From positions 1 through 64,000 of the forward strand of contig JABSRP010000016.1 in assembly GCA_013215145.1 (NCBI GenBank): 64,000 nucleotides of DNA, given 5' to 3'. This DNA is from Pseudobacteriovorax sp. (GTDB lineage: Bacteria > Bdellovibrionota_B > Oligoflexia > Oligoflexales > Oligoflexaceae). Under the pieces are notes generated by a model, which worked only from the letters and a program-made list of their open reading frames with translations, searched no databases and was not told where the DNA came from. The translations under genes and the position numbers were made by a program. Below are positions 27,540 through 35,449 of this stretch, piece after piece. The number at the start of each line of letters is the position of its first letter. Position 1 is the first letter of the stretch.

Positions 27540-30224
27540 TTAGTCGTTCAATTTTCTCAGAACGTAATGAAGGATGCCGCCGTTATTGAAATACGCTAAT
27601 TCGTCTTCTGTATCGATACGACTCAAAACCTTGATAGATTTGCTTGCTCCGTCTGCATAGGTAATTTTACAGGTGAGCTCTCCTCTCGGCTTTAGGCTAT
27701 CCAAACCCGTTATTTCAAAGGTTTCGGTTCCTTTCAAAGCGAGACTGAGTCGATTGCTTTTCCCAGTAAACTGTAGGGGTAGAACCCCCATCCCGATTAG
27801 ATTCGATCGATGAATCCTTTCGAAGCTCTCTACGATGACTGCCCTGACTCCTAGTAGATTTGTGCCCTTGGCGGCCCAATCTCTCGAGGACCCTGTACCA
27901 TACTCTTTGCCGCCGATGACTACGAGGGGAACTCCTTCATTTTGATACCTCATCGAGGCATCGTAGATGGACATTTCCTCGGAGCTTGGCTCATGCCTAG
28001 TGTATCCGCCTTCGATGTGAGGAACCATTTCGTTTCTTATGCGAATGTTGGCAAAGGTTCCCCGCATCATAACTTCATGGTTACCACGTCGAGAGCCATA
28101 GGAATTAAAGTCTCTCTGACTAACATCGTGATCTGATAGGTATTGACCTGCTGGACTATCCAGCTTAATCGCTCCAGCCGGAGAAATATGATCAGTCGTG
28201 ACACTGTCGCCAAGGATGGCAAGGGGACGAGCCCCGATGATATTCTCTTGTCCTTGGGCTTCGCGAGTCATATTTTCGAAAAATGTGGGATGACGAACGT
28301 AGGTGCTATGATCTTGCCATTGGAAAGTAAATGCTTTCTCTGTTGTGATATCCTGCCATTGTTGGGGGCCTTCAAATACATTGGAATACCTTTCTTTGAA
28401 CATCTCTGCAGATAGCGAGTTGTCCAGGACCTCTTGTATCTCTAGATTAGACGGCCAAATGTCTTTGAGATAGACCGGTTCGCCGTCTTCGTCGATGCCA
28501 AGGGCGTCTTCGGCGACGTTAATATGCAGACTTCCTGCGATGGCATAGGCCACGACTAGTGGTGGCGAGGCAAGATAGTTGGCTTTCAAATCTTGGCCTA
28601 TGCGGCCTTCGAAATTTCGATTGCCAGAAAGGACAGAACATACCACCAACTTTTCATCATTGATAGCCTTAGAAATATTATCGGGTACCCCGCCTGAGTT
28701 ACCAATACAAGTCGTACAACCATAGCCAACTAGGTGAAACCCTAATTCATCCAAACTGTCTTGGAGTCCAGCTTTTTCAAGATAGTCAGTGACAACCTGA
28801 GACCCTGGAGCTAAAGAAGTTTTGACCCAAGGTTTGACTTTGAGTCCCTTTTCTAGAGCTTTTTTTGCCACCAAACCGGCAGCGATCAGAACCGATGGGT
28901 TAGAGGTATTGGTACAACTGGTGATAGCAGCAATGGCAACATCTCCGTGCTTAATTGTATAATCGACGCCATCGACAGCTACCTCTTTATCAATTTCCTC
29001 ATCGGAAAACTCATAGACCTTTTCCAAGAGATCACCAAAAGAAATCGCAGCATCTCCTAGGGAAATGCGATCTTGGGGGCGTTTTGGTCCAGCAATACTT
29101 GCTTCGATTTCGCTTAGGTCGATTTCAACGATATCAGAAAATATTGGCTCCACAGCTGGATCTCGCCACAGTCCTTGGGCTTTGGCATAGGCTTCTACAA
29201 GAGCAACTTGATGATCGTCTCTTCCTGTAAAGGTAAGATACCTAAGGGTTTCGTCATCGATGGGGAAAAATCCGCAGGTGGCGCCGTATTCCGGTGCCAT
29301 ATTTGCAATTGTCGCTCGGTTTGCTAAATCCAAACATTCGAGCCCATCTCCAAAAAATTCGACGAATTTACCTACAACTCCCTTTTGTCGAAGCTTTTCG
29401 ACAACCGTTAGGACGAGGTCTGTGGCTGTCATACCTTCTTTAAGTGTGCCGCGAAGTTTGAATCCTATGACCTCTGGAATCAACATAGAAATCGGCTGGC
29501 TAAGCATAGCTGCTTCCGCTTCGATACCACCGACTCCCCAGCCTAAGACTGAGAGTCCATTGATCATGGTCGTGTGACTATCTGTTCCAACACATGTATC
29601 AGGAAAGACTAAGGTCTCGCCGTCTACTTCTTTCTGCCAGACTACCTGTGCAAGATATTCCAAATTCACTTGATGGCAAATTCCAGTTCCCGGGGGGACT
29701 ACCCGAAAATTATTGAAGGAGGTCTGTGCCCATTTCAAGAATTCATAGCGTTCAGCGTTTCTCTCAAACTCGAGGTTTACATTTTTCTCGAATGCAGTTG
29801 GGCCACCGAAATAGTCGACCATTACTGAATGATCGATGACCAGATCACAGGGAGATAGTGGGTTGATTTTTTCTGGATCACCACCCAATGCTGACATAGC
29901 TTGCCGCATGGCTGCTAGATCAACGACAGCAGGAACTCCGGTGAAGTCTTGCATTAAGACGCGCGCTGGATGATAGGCAATTTCGTGACTAGATTTCCGA
30001 TCTTTCAACCAATCACCAAAGGCCACGACATCGTCCTTAGTGACAACTGAGCCGTCTTCATGACGTATTATGTTCTCAAGTAGGACCTTCAGTGACAAGG
30101 GTAACTTGCTAATGTCACCGATATCGCCTTCTGTAGCTTTGGGTAGACTAAAGTACTGATACTCCTTTGCGTCAACAGTCAAAAGACTCTTGCAGGAGAA
30201 GCTATCTAGGTATGTACGTCCCAT
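27540..30224 (-). CDS. acnA: Aconitate hydratase
   Basis: TCA-cycle enzyme that interconverts citrate and isocitrate through a [4Fe-4S] cluster. The three cluster cysteines are in SCTNTS (about 437) and GCTTCIG (about 503 and 506), positions that match bacterial AcnA. The reading frame stays open 58 codons further upstream, but those residues look non-coding; MGRTYLDSF with GAGG just before it fits the family's N-terminus, giving 894 residues. The C-terminal swivel domain includes the GSSRDWAAKG motif. Divergent from arsM across 291 bases. Confidence 0.95.
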   Translation of the reverse strand: MGRTYLDSFSCKSLLTVDAKEYQYFSLPKATEGDIGDISKLPLSLKVLLENIIRHEDGSVVTKDDVVAFGDWLKDRKSSHEIAYHPARVLMQDFTGVPAVVDLAAMRQAMSALGGDPEKINPLSPCDLVIDHSVMVDYFGGPTAFEKNVNLEFERNAERYEFLKWAQTSFNNFRVVPPGTGICHQVNLEYLAQVVWQKEVDGETLVFPDTCVGTDSHTTMINGLSVLGWGVGGIEAEAAMLSQPISMLIPEVIGFKLRGTLKEGMTATDLVLTVVEKLRQKGVVGKFVEFFGDGLECLDLANRATIANMAPEYGATCGFFPIDDETLRYLTFTGRDDHQVALVEAYAKAQGLWRDPAVEPIFSDIVEIDLSEIEASIAGPKRPQDRISLGDAAISFGDLLEKVYEFSDEEIDKEVAVDGVDYTIKHGDVAIAAITSCTNTSNPSVLIAAGLVAKKALEKGLKVKPWVKTSLAPGSQVVTDYLEKAGLQDSLDELGFHLVGYGCTTCIGNSGGVPDNISKAINDEKLVVCSVLSGNRNFEGRIGQDLKANYLASPPLVVAYAIAGSLHINVAEDALGIDEDGEPVYLKDIWPSNLEIQEVLDNSLSAEMFKERYSNVFEGPQQWQDITTEKAFTFQWQDHSTYVRHPTFFENMTREAQGQENIIGARPLAILGDSVTTDHISPAGAIKLDSPAGQYLSDHDVSQRDFNSYGSRRGNHEVMMRGTFANIRIRNEMVPHIEGGYTRHEPSSEEMSIYDASMRYQNEGVPLVVIGGKEYGTGSSRDWAAKGTNLLGVRAVIVESFERIHRSNLIGMGVLPLQFTGKSNRLSLALKGTETFEITGLDSLKPRGELTCKITYADGASKSIKVLSRIDTEDELAYFNNGGILHYVLRKLND

Positions 30225-30515
30225 GAAAACCTCATTAATCGGAAAAATTGAAAAAAAATTCGAAAACGATCGGTAGAACACGATCCCGGAGGCCTGAAAT
30301 CCTATAAGATTATGAGGTTTTTTTAAACTACAATCATGAATTTTTGCCGAATGAAGAGCAGTGACTTTACCTTGTAACTTTTGGCCAGCTTGCGGCAAAT
30401 AACTAGGTGAACTTTTTTTCTAGGAAGTTTATGTCCGATTTGATTTACTAAACAGCTGTATCGCCGCATAAACTTGGATCGATAACAACATGGCGGCCAT
30501 GCCCTTGGAGGAATT
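30225..30515 (+). promoter_or_regulatory. acnA-arsM divergent intergenic region
   Basis: On the plus strand two hairpins come in series: GATCG/CGATC (30268-30285) and CCT-ATAA/TTAT-AGG (30301-30317), the second followed by seven T (30318-30324). This reads as a terminator-like element ahead of arsM. A short palindrome CATGG-CGG-CCATG (30489-30501) lies beside the arsM ribosome site (GGAGG, 30507-30511). No ArsR-like gene is nearby, and I could not assign convincing promoters. Confidence 0.35.
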
Positions 30516-31673
30516 ATGTCAAATGAAGTAGGTTTAAATGTAGATAAGGCAGTACGCGAACGTTATAGCGAGGCTGCTAAAACTCAGGTTGCGGCTCTTT
30601 GCTGCCCTGTAGACTATAACAAGGAATACCTTAAGATTATCCCAGAAGAAGTAATTGCTAGGGATTATGGCTGCGGTGACCCATCAGCATACGTCAAAAA
30701 GGGTGAGACTGTTTTGGATCTTGGTAGCGGAGGAGGGAAGATTTGTTTGATTGCCTCCCAGGTCGTTGGTTCCGAGGGGACTGTCATCGGCGTTGATATG
30801 AACGATGACATGTTAGACCTAGCCCATCGTTCTGCAAAAACCGTGGGAGATAAACTTGGATACCACAATGTCAGTTACCGTAAAGGCAATATCCAGGATC
30901 TTAAGCTGGACCGCGAGACGGTTGAGAAATACCTGAAGGAGCATCCTGTACAAAACAATGCTGACCTGATCAAACTTGAACAGGTCATGGACGAACTAAG
31001 ACGCAATAACCCTATGATTGCGGATGACAGCATCGATGTAGTTGTGAGCAACTGTGTTTTAAATTTGGTTGCAACTGATGAAAAAGAAAAACTTGTTTCG
31101 GAGATTTTTCGAGTTTTGAAACGAGGCGGACGAGCTGTTATCAGTGATATCGTTTCAGATGAATTTGTGCCCCAAAATCTTCAAGATGATGCTGAGCTAT
31201 GGTCTGGGTGCATTTCTGGTGCCTTCGAAGAGGCGAGCTTCTTAAAAGCATTTGAAGATGCAGGCTTTTACGGTGTTGAACTTGTCAAGCGAGATGAAAA
31301 GCCTTGGCAGGTGGTAGACGGAATTGAATTCCGTTCTGTAACTGTGGTTGCTTATAAAGGCAAAGAAGGTGAGTGTAGAGAACACAATGAATCGGTAATC
31401 TACAAAGGGCCCTTTAAAACTGTAGTTGATGACGACGGACACGTTTTTCATAGGGGTGTCAGGTCTGCTGTTTGTCGGAAGACTTTCGATATTATGTCGA
31501 AGGAACCGTACCAGAATCATTTTGAAGCGATCAAGCCTTACAATGAAATCAAACCTGAAGATGCTCAATTATTTGAAAATTGCCAAGGCGATAGCCCTGT
31601 AAGAGATCCACGAGCAACTAAAGGCCAAGGATACAATGAAACAAGGGTTGGTACGGAGAGTTCTTGCTGCTAG
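30516..31673 (+). CDS. arsM: Arsenite methyltransferase, arsenosugar-cluster type
   Basis: A 385-residue cytosolic SAM-dependent enzyme that methylates As(III) using glutathione or thioredoxin. SAM motif I is LDLGSGGG (67-74). The three arsenic-binding cysteines are in positions typical of ArsM: Cys53 (YGCGDP), Cys180 (SNCVLN) and Cys232 (SGCISG). A CC pair near the N-terminus (29-30) and a terminal SSCC tail (384-385) are further thiol features. It is followed by two glycosyltransferases of arsenosugar-cluster families, so methylated arsenic is probably converted to arsenosugars rather than just volatilised; this is inference. The GGAGG site is strong. Confidence 0.9.
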   Translation: MSNEVGLNVDKAVRERYSEAAKTQVAALCCPVDYNKEYLKIIPEEVIARDYGCGDPSAYVKKGETVLDLGSGGGKICLIASQVVGSEGTVIGVDMNDDMLDLAHRSAKTVGDKLGYHNVSYRKGNIQDLKLDRETVEKYLKEHPVQNNADLIKLEQVMDELRRNNPMIADDSIDVVVSNCVLNLVATDEKEKLVSEIFRVLKRGGRAVISDIVSDEFVPQNLQDDAELWSGCISGAFEEASFLKAFEDAGFYGVELVKRDEKPWQVVDGIEFRSVTVVAYKGKEGECREHNESVIYKGPFKTVVDDDGHVFHRGVRSAVCRKTFDIMSKEPYQNHFEAIKPYNEIKPEDAQLFENCQGDSPVRDPRATKGQGYNETRVGTESSCC

Positions 31674-32419
31674 CAGAATCTGAGCACTACGTGCTCAGTA
31701 TTGTCATACCAATAGGCCCTGATGATTGGGCCTGGATACCCTTAATTAAGGAGTTAGCTAATCTAGCTATCTCCCACGAAATTATTTTGTCTGGTGCTGA
31801 TAGCTTTTCACCTGAAACTAGAGTCCCTCAAATTACTTCGATAAAGCACTTGAAGGTGGTTAGGGGGTGTAAAGGGCGGGCCTTTCAACTGAATCGTGGA
31901 GCCAAAGCTGCCCGAGGATCGTGGGTATGGTTTCTCCATGCCGATAGTAGGTTGACTCCGGGTGCACTAGGGGTGATTCAATCGGTAGGCGATCTTTCCG
32001 AACAAGCTGTGCACTACTTCGATCTTAAGTTTTTCGAAGCGGGTCGCAAAATGAGACTTAATGAGTGGGGCGTGATACTCCGTTCACGGAGCCTTGCGTT
32101 ACCCTTTGGAGATCAGGCTCTTCTTATGTCTAAGTCTACGTGGAAGCTTGTGGGAGGGTTTCCCGAAGATGTCAGTCGCGGAGAGGATCATATATTTATT
32201 TGGTATTGCCATCAAAAGAACGTGAAGGTTTTGCCAGTGCATGCTGTATTGGAAACGAGTGCTAGGCGTTACTCTCAACAGGGTTGGGGGTATACGACCT
32301 TTGATCATTTTAAGCTAGCCTGGTCACAAGCATTTCCAGAGGCAATAAAGGTGATAAGAATCAAATGGAAACGCAAAACATCGGAGCTGCAGCGGTCTTT
32401 GTCAAGACTGTTGGGTTGA
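31664..32419 (+). CDS. Arsenosugar-type family 2 glycosyltransferase (TIGR04283-like)
   Basis: A 251-residue GT2 enzyme with the short N-terminal strand LSIVIPIG, the diagnostic GRAFQLNRGAKAARG segment, a FLHADS nucleotide-sugar/metal motif (near 88-93) and FGDQALL/GEDHIF further on. This pattern is that of the TIGR04283 family found in arsenosugar clusters. The start is unclear: TTG 31664 has GGAGAG close upstream and overlaps arsM by 10 bases, while GTG 31691 would begin the protein at the family's first strand. Both are plausible. The gene overlaps the next one by 55 bases, so the three are translationally coupled. Confidence 0.82.
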   Translation: MLLAESEHYVLSIVIPIGPDDWAWIPLIKELANLAISHEIILSGADSFSPETRVPQITSIKHLKVVRGCKGRAFQLNRGAKAARGSWVWFLHADSRLTPGALGVIQSVGDLSEQAVHYFDLKFFEAGRKMRLNEWGVILRSRSLALPFGDQALLMSKSTWKLVGGFPEDVSRGEDHIFIWYCHQKNVKVLPVHAVLETSARRYSQQGWGYTTFDHFKLAWSQAFPEAIKVIRIKWKRKTSELQRSLSRLLG

Positions 32420-33036
32420 GTCCCTTAAAAACTAGACTTGCAAAAACAGTAGGAAAACAGTTTGCCCACGATTTTTTTCTAAAATCATGTCGTTCGGTTG
32501 CAGACGTGTTGCTTCATGAGTCACGGCTGAAATCGTTTTGGTCTGTTGCTGAGGGTAAAGAGGCATTTAAACACTGGGATTTGCTGCCTTGCATGGAGCA
32601 AGGAACTGGGGATCTAGGAAGCCGTTTGGACTATGTTTACTCGCACCTAAAAAACGACTTTGGTTTTGTTGCCTTGCTCGGCTCCGACGCTCCTCAGTTG
32701 ACAAATCAAGCTGTTGCCGATGCTATCGGAAAAATAAAAGACTTTGATTTCGTGATTGGTCCTGCCTCAGATGGGGGCTTTTATCTTTTCTTGGGGCGAA
32801 AAGAGATCCCGAGGTCTATTTGGACATCCGTAGCCTATTCACAGACCGATACCTTTTTAGAATTGCGACAGAAGTTGGAGTCGATCGGAACAGTTTTTGT
32901 TATCTCGGAACTCACAGATGTTGATGAATTTGCAGATTTAACTCATGTTTATCGTGAACTTGGAGAGTTACCGAATCCTACTCGAGCTCAGCAAGATCTT
33001 CTAATTTGGCTGTCTAAGCAAAAACTCCTAGCCTAG
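32365..33036 (+). CDS. Arsenosugar-type glycosyltransferase (TIGR04282/DUF2064-like)
   Basis: A 223-residue protein of the TIGR04282 family, relatives of nucleotidyl/glycosyl transferases with a Rossmann-like GT-A fold. Typical segments are KTRLAKTVG (near 22-30), LLGSDAPQL and GPASDGGFYL. Its genes usually sit beside the TIGR04283 glycosyltransferase and ArsM, as here. AAGGTGAT upstream of the ATG at 32365 has proper spacing even though it lies inside the previous gene. The role is inferred from family and context. Confidence 0.82.
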   Translation: METQNIGAAAVFVKTVGLSPLKTRLAKTVGKQFAHDFFLKSCRSVADVLLHESRLKSFWSVAEGKEAFKHWDLLPCMEQGTGDLGSRLDYVYSHLKNDFGFVALLGSDAPQLTNQAVADAIGKIKDFDFVIGPASDGGFYLFLGRKEIPRSIWTSVAYSQTDTFLELRQKLESIGTVFVISELTDVDEFADLTHVYRELGELPNPTRAQQDLLIWLSKQKLLA

Positions 33037-33092
33037 CCGCACTTTTCATCTTTCCGGTGTATAATTATGGTACTGGATCGAAGGGAGGTGTC

Positions 33093-33458
33093 GTGGCAAA
33101 AACTATGAGTCAGTCCACAGCTTGGACTCTAGCAGTCATGTTTAGTTTTTTACTATTTACAGTTATCTTGACCGTAGTTTTGGGTATTAAACAAGACTAC
33201 AAAGAAGATCTTATGGAAGATCTCGACGATCCCAAGATTGAAAGTGAAGCTATCGACGAAGACGACGGAAAAATGGAACTACCCGTTAGTCCCAAGTCTC
33301 CTCAACCAGAGGGCTCAGATAAACAAAGCTCGACTGGCGAAAAAGCGGCCGAAACAGAAAAAATTTCGTTAGCCGGACAAACAACGGACTCTAAAAAAAA
33401 AGTAGAATGGATTGGTCTTATGCAGGTGAAAACGGCCCGGACAGATGGTCCGACATAA
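33093..33458 (+). CDS. Membrane anchor and acidic linker, 5' half of a split carbonic-anhydrase-like gene
   Basis: Starting at GTG 33093 (AAGGGAGG just upstream), the frame encodes a short cytoplasmic start, one transmembrane segment (about 8-30) and a Glu/Asp/Lys/Pro-rich linker. It then reaches nine A (33393-33401), after which the sequence similar to carbonic anhydrase continues in the -1 frame, while this frame ends 19 codons later at 33458. Seen alone it would be a tethered stump. A shift in the A tract would join it to the next domain, giving about 327 residues. That makes either a frameshifted gene, a slippage-expressed gene or a sequencing error. Confidence 0.6.
   Translation: MAKTMSQSTAWTLAVMFSFLLFTVILTVVLGIKQDYKEDLMEDLDDPKIESEAIDEDDGKMELPVSPKSPQPEGSDKQSSTGEKAAETEKISLAGQTTDSKKKVEWIGLMQVKTARTDGPT
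33393..33401 (+). other. Nine-A homopolymer, candidate slippage site
   Basis: The zero frame reads AAA AAA AAA GTA through this tract. Moving one base back gives AGT AGA ATG GAT TGG, which enters the downstream carbonic-anhydrase frame. Such A9 runs are typical for RNA polymerase slippage or -1 ribosomal frameshifting, and also for sequencing errors. The only nearby hairpin (33438-33452) is too far for a classical frameshift stimulator. Confidence 0.55.
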
Positions 33459-34075
33459 ATTCGGATTACAGAGCTTGTAATTTAGGTGCTTTCCAGTCTC
33501 CTGTTGATATTTCTAACTCGATTGGATCTCCAGAACTTAGACCATTAATCTTTCATTATCATCCCATTGGCTTGGATTTAGAGTTCGACGGAAGAGTGAT
33601 AAATGGATTTCCCCATAATCCTTTGAAGGTTGAGTTCGAAGACAAAACCTTCCAACTCTACAAGATTACCATACATACTCCGAGTGAACACAAGATTAAT
33701 AGTGATCGTTTTGACGCTGAAATCCAGTTATTTCATCGATCAGAAAAACACCTATTGAACATTGCAGTGCCTATCGTTGACGGAGCCAAAAACCGACAGC
33801 TCGCGGACTTAGTAGACAAAATTCCCAAACAACCTCACCAACAGAAAGTCATCAGTGATATTGATTTTCGGAAGATTATACCCAAGAAATCAAGATACTA
33901 TCGCTATTCTGGGTCATTTACAAAGCCTCCTTGTAAGGAAGGGGTAGTATGGGTTGTCTATGACACTCCATTGCAAATGTCGGGTTTTCAATTGGATCAA
34001 TGGCAGCTTGTTCAGGGTAAAAATAATCGACCCACCCAGGATTTGGGGCAGAGAATCCCCCTGGAAAGCCGTTAG
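33407..34075 (+). CDS. Alpha-carbonic-anhydrase-related domain, zinc site altered
   Basis: A 222-residue alpha-carbonic anhydrase fold: WSYAGENGPDRWSD start, AFQSPVDI, IHTPSEH, and GSFTKPPC-EGVVW near the end. Two of the three zinc ligands are changed: Thr88 and Gln107 stand where His is expected, and only His90 remains. It is thus probably not a carbonic anhydrase catalytically, but a carbonic-anhydrase-related protein. No ribosome site precedes its ATG, so expression probably depends on the upstream frame. Without the anchor it would stay in the cytosol, unusual for this class. The stop overlaps the convergent neighbour's by a few bases. Confidence 0.8.
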   Translation: MDWSYAGENGPDRWSDINSDYRACNLGAFQSPVDISNSIGSPELRPLIFHYHPIGLDLEFDGRVINGFPHNPLKVEFEDKTFQLYKITIHTPSEHKINSDRFDAEIQLFHRSEKHLLNIAVPIVDGAKNRQLADLVDKIPKQPHQQKVISDIDFRKIIPKKSRYYRYSGSFTKPPCKEGVVWVVYDTPLQMSGFQLDQWQLVQGKNNRPTQDLGQRIPLESR

Positions 34076-34788
34076 GAGCTTTTTGAGAATCGAAACTTCC
34101 AGACCCTAAACAGTGCTTCAATAATAATCCACAAAGACATCTTAGATTGACCCTCACGCCTTTCGCTAAAAATGATAGGTATTTCTTTTGGGGTAAAACC
34201 TCTTTTGTAGCTGCGGTATTTTAGTTCAATCTGGAAGGAGTAACCCTCGCTTTTGATGGAGTCCAAATCGATTTTCGTTAAAACTTGCTTCTGCCATCCG
34301 TTAAAACCGCCAGTTAAATCTCGTATTGGAATCCCGAGTACTAATCTGGCATACAGACTTCCCCCTTTACTGATAAGCTTTCGGAGCCAATGCCAATTCT
34401 CAGTTCCCCCACCTTTTACATAGCGGCTACCGATGACAGTGGGTGATCGAGTGAGTTCATCAATCATGTGCGGTAAGACTTCTGGGTTATGAGAAAAGTC
34501 CGCGTCCATTTCAATGACCGCGTCGTAGCCTCGGGACAGTGCCCATTTAAATGCCGTGATGTAAGCCGTGCCCAAACCGAGTTTGCCATTGCGCTCGATG
34601 ATATGAACTTGAGAAAACTTCTGCTGCAAGTCTTTTACTAGTGTGGCGGTACCATCCTGGCTGTTATCATCCACTACTAGAATATGAGTATCTGGCACCA
34701 GGCGGACCACCTCAGTGATAAGAGGTACGATGTTTTGAGCCTCATTGTAGGTGGGAATGACGACTAAGTTAGAATTTTTAAATGCCAT
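34072..34788 (-). CDS. Polyprenol-phosphate mannosyltransferase-like family 2 glycosyltransferase
   Basis: A 238-residue GT2 enzyme of the dolichol/polyprenol-phosphate-mannose synthase type. VVDDNSQDGT (38-47) and the DAD metal motif (95-97) with FSHNPE are clear, and RDLTGGFNGW matches the acceptor loop. It likely charges polyprenyl phosphate with a sugar for transfer at the outer face of the membrane. No C-terminal GtrA-like membrane domain is present. AGGACTT precedes the ATG. It is convergent with the carbonic-anhydrase-like gene. Confidence 0.85.
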   Translation of the reverse strand: MAFKNSNLVVIPTYNEAQNIVPLITEVVRLVPDTHILVVDDNSQDGTATLVKDLQQKFSQVHIIERNGKLGLGTAYITAFKWALSRGYDAVIEMDADFSHNPEVLPHMIDELTRSPTVIGSRYVKGGGTENWHWLRKLISKGGSLYARLVLGIPIRDLTGGFNGWQKQVLTKIDLDSIKSEGYSFQIELKYRSYKRGFTPKEIPIIFSERREGQSKMSLWIIIEALFRVWKFRFSKSS

Positions 34789-34890
34789 TTAAGAAGTCCT
34801 ATGGTCGAGTTAGTCTGTACCAGGTGCAGCCTTTGAACTATCATAAACATGACGCAGCGGCATCAGTTTTTCTGGAAATGGAGGAGATGA

Positions 34891-35112
34891 ATGGGCAACG
34901 AAAGCAAAAATGGCGATGATAACGTCATAAAGTTTAGGAAGCCAAAAAGATCGGGCGCTAGTGCGGCAGATAAGCGGACTTTGAATGGAAAAAAACCTTT
35001 GAATCAGAAGTCTGCGAAACCGAAAGCAAAGTATAGTTTTGCTCACTATATTCAGCTATTCCTGGTGTTGGCAATTGGTGCATACCTCATGCAGCAATGT
35101 CGCGGTGGTTGA
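34891..35112 (+). CDS. Small C-terminal transmembrane protein, hypothetical
   Basis: Family not recognised. 73 residues: a Lys/Ser-rich cytoplasmic part and one C-terminal transmembrane helix (about 52-68), ending CRGG. A GGAGG site with proper spacing supports it as real. It is isolated on the plus strand between minus-strand genes. Confidence 0.5.
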   Translation: MGNESKNGDDNVIKFRKPKRSGASAADKRTLNGKKPLNQKSAKPKAKYSFAHYIQLFLVLAIGAYLMQQCRGG

Positions 35113-35119
35113 CCTCTTG

Positions 35120-35398
35120 TCAACGGCTTTCCTGAGCTTGCTTCATAAGCCATTCTGATGCGGTTAAGGATCTTTTTTCGAGGTTACAGCTTGGACAGCA
35201 GGGGACAAGGTTTCCCTTTGTGCTTTTTCCACCTCGACTGATAGGAATAATATGATCCATGGTTACCGAATCCTTAGGTATCTTAACCTGACAATAATAG
35301 CAGATGGCATCCTGAATAAGATTCTGCCACCATCGCGACTTCTTAAGATCTTTGGCTTTTTGACGTTCTCGCTTTTGATCAGCTTTGCTTGGTTCCAT
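35120..35398 (-). CDS. HNH endonuclease
   Basis: A 92-residue HNH-family protein with two zinc-binding CxxC knuckles (Cys33/36 and Cys68/71), the catalytic DH of MDHI (48-49) and Asn63 in KGNLVPCC. It has no extra domain. It may be a small free-standing nuclease of restriction or repair type; the N-terminus is very basic. Spacing to the next minus-strand gene (51 bases) does not clearly make an operon. Confidence 0.85.
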   Translation of the reverse strand: MEPSKADQKRERQKAKDLKKSRWWQNLIQDAICYYCQVKIPKDSVTMDHIIPISRGGKSTKGNLVPCCPSCNLEKRSLTASEWLMKQAQESR

Positions 35399-35449
35399 TT
35401 GCCCTCCGACGGGCAGATTATGTCGTCAATATGGCAATGTCAAGGGCTG

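Noticed and set aside
30225..30398. 58-codon N-terminal extension of acnA
   Set aside because: The residues do not fit aconitases; the family start and ribosome site are at 30224.
33438..33452. CGGAC/GTCCG hairpin as frameshift stimulator
   Set aside because: It lies 36 bases after the A9 tract, too far for classical -1 frameshifting.
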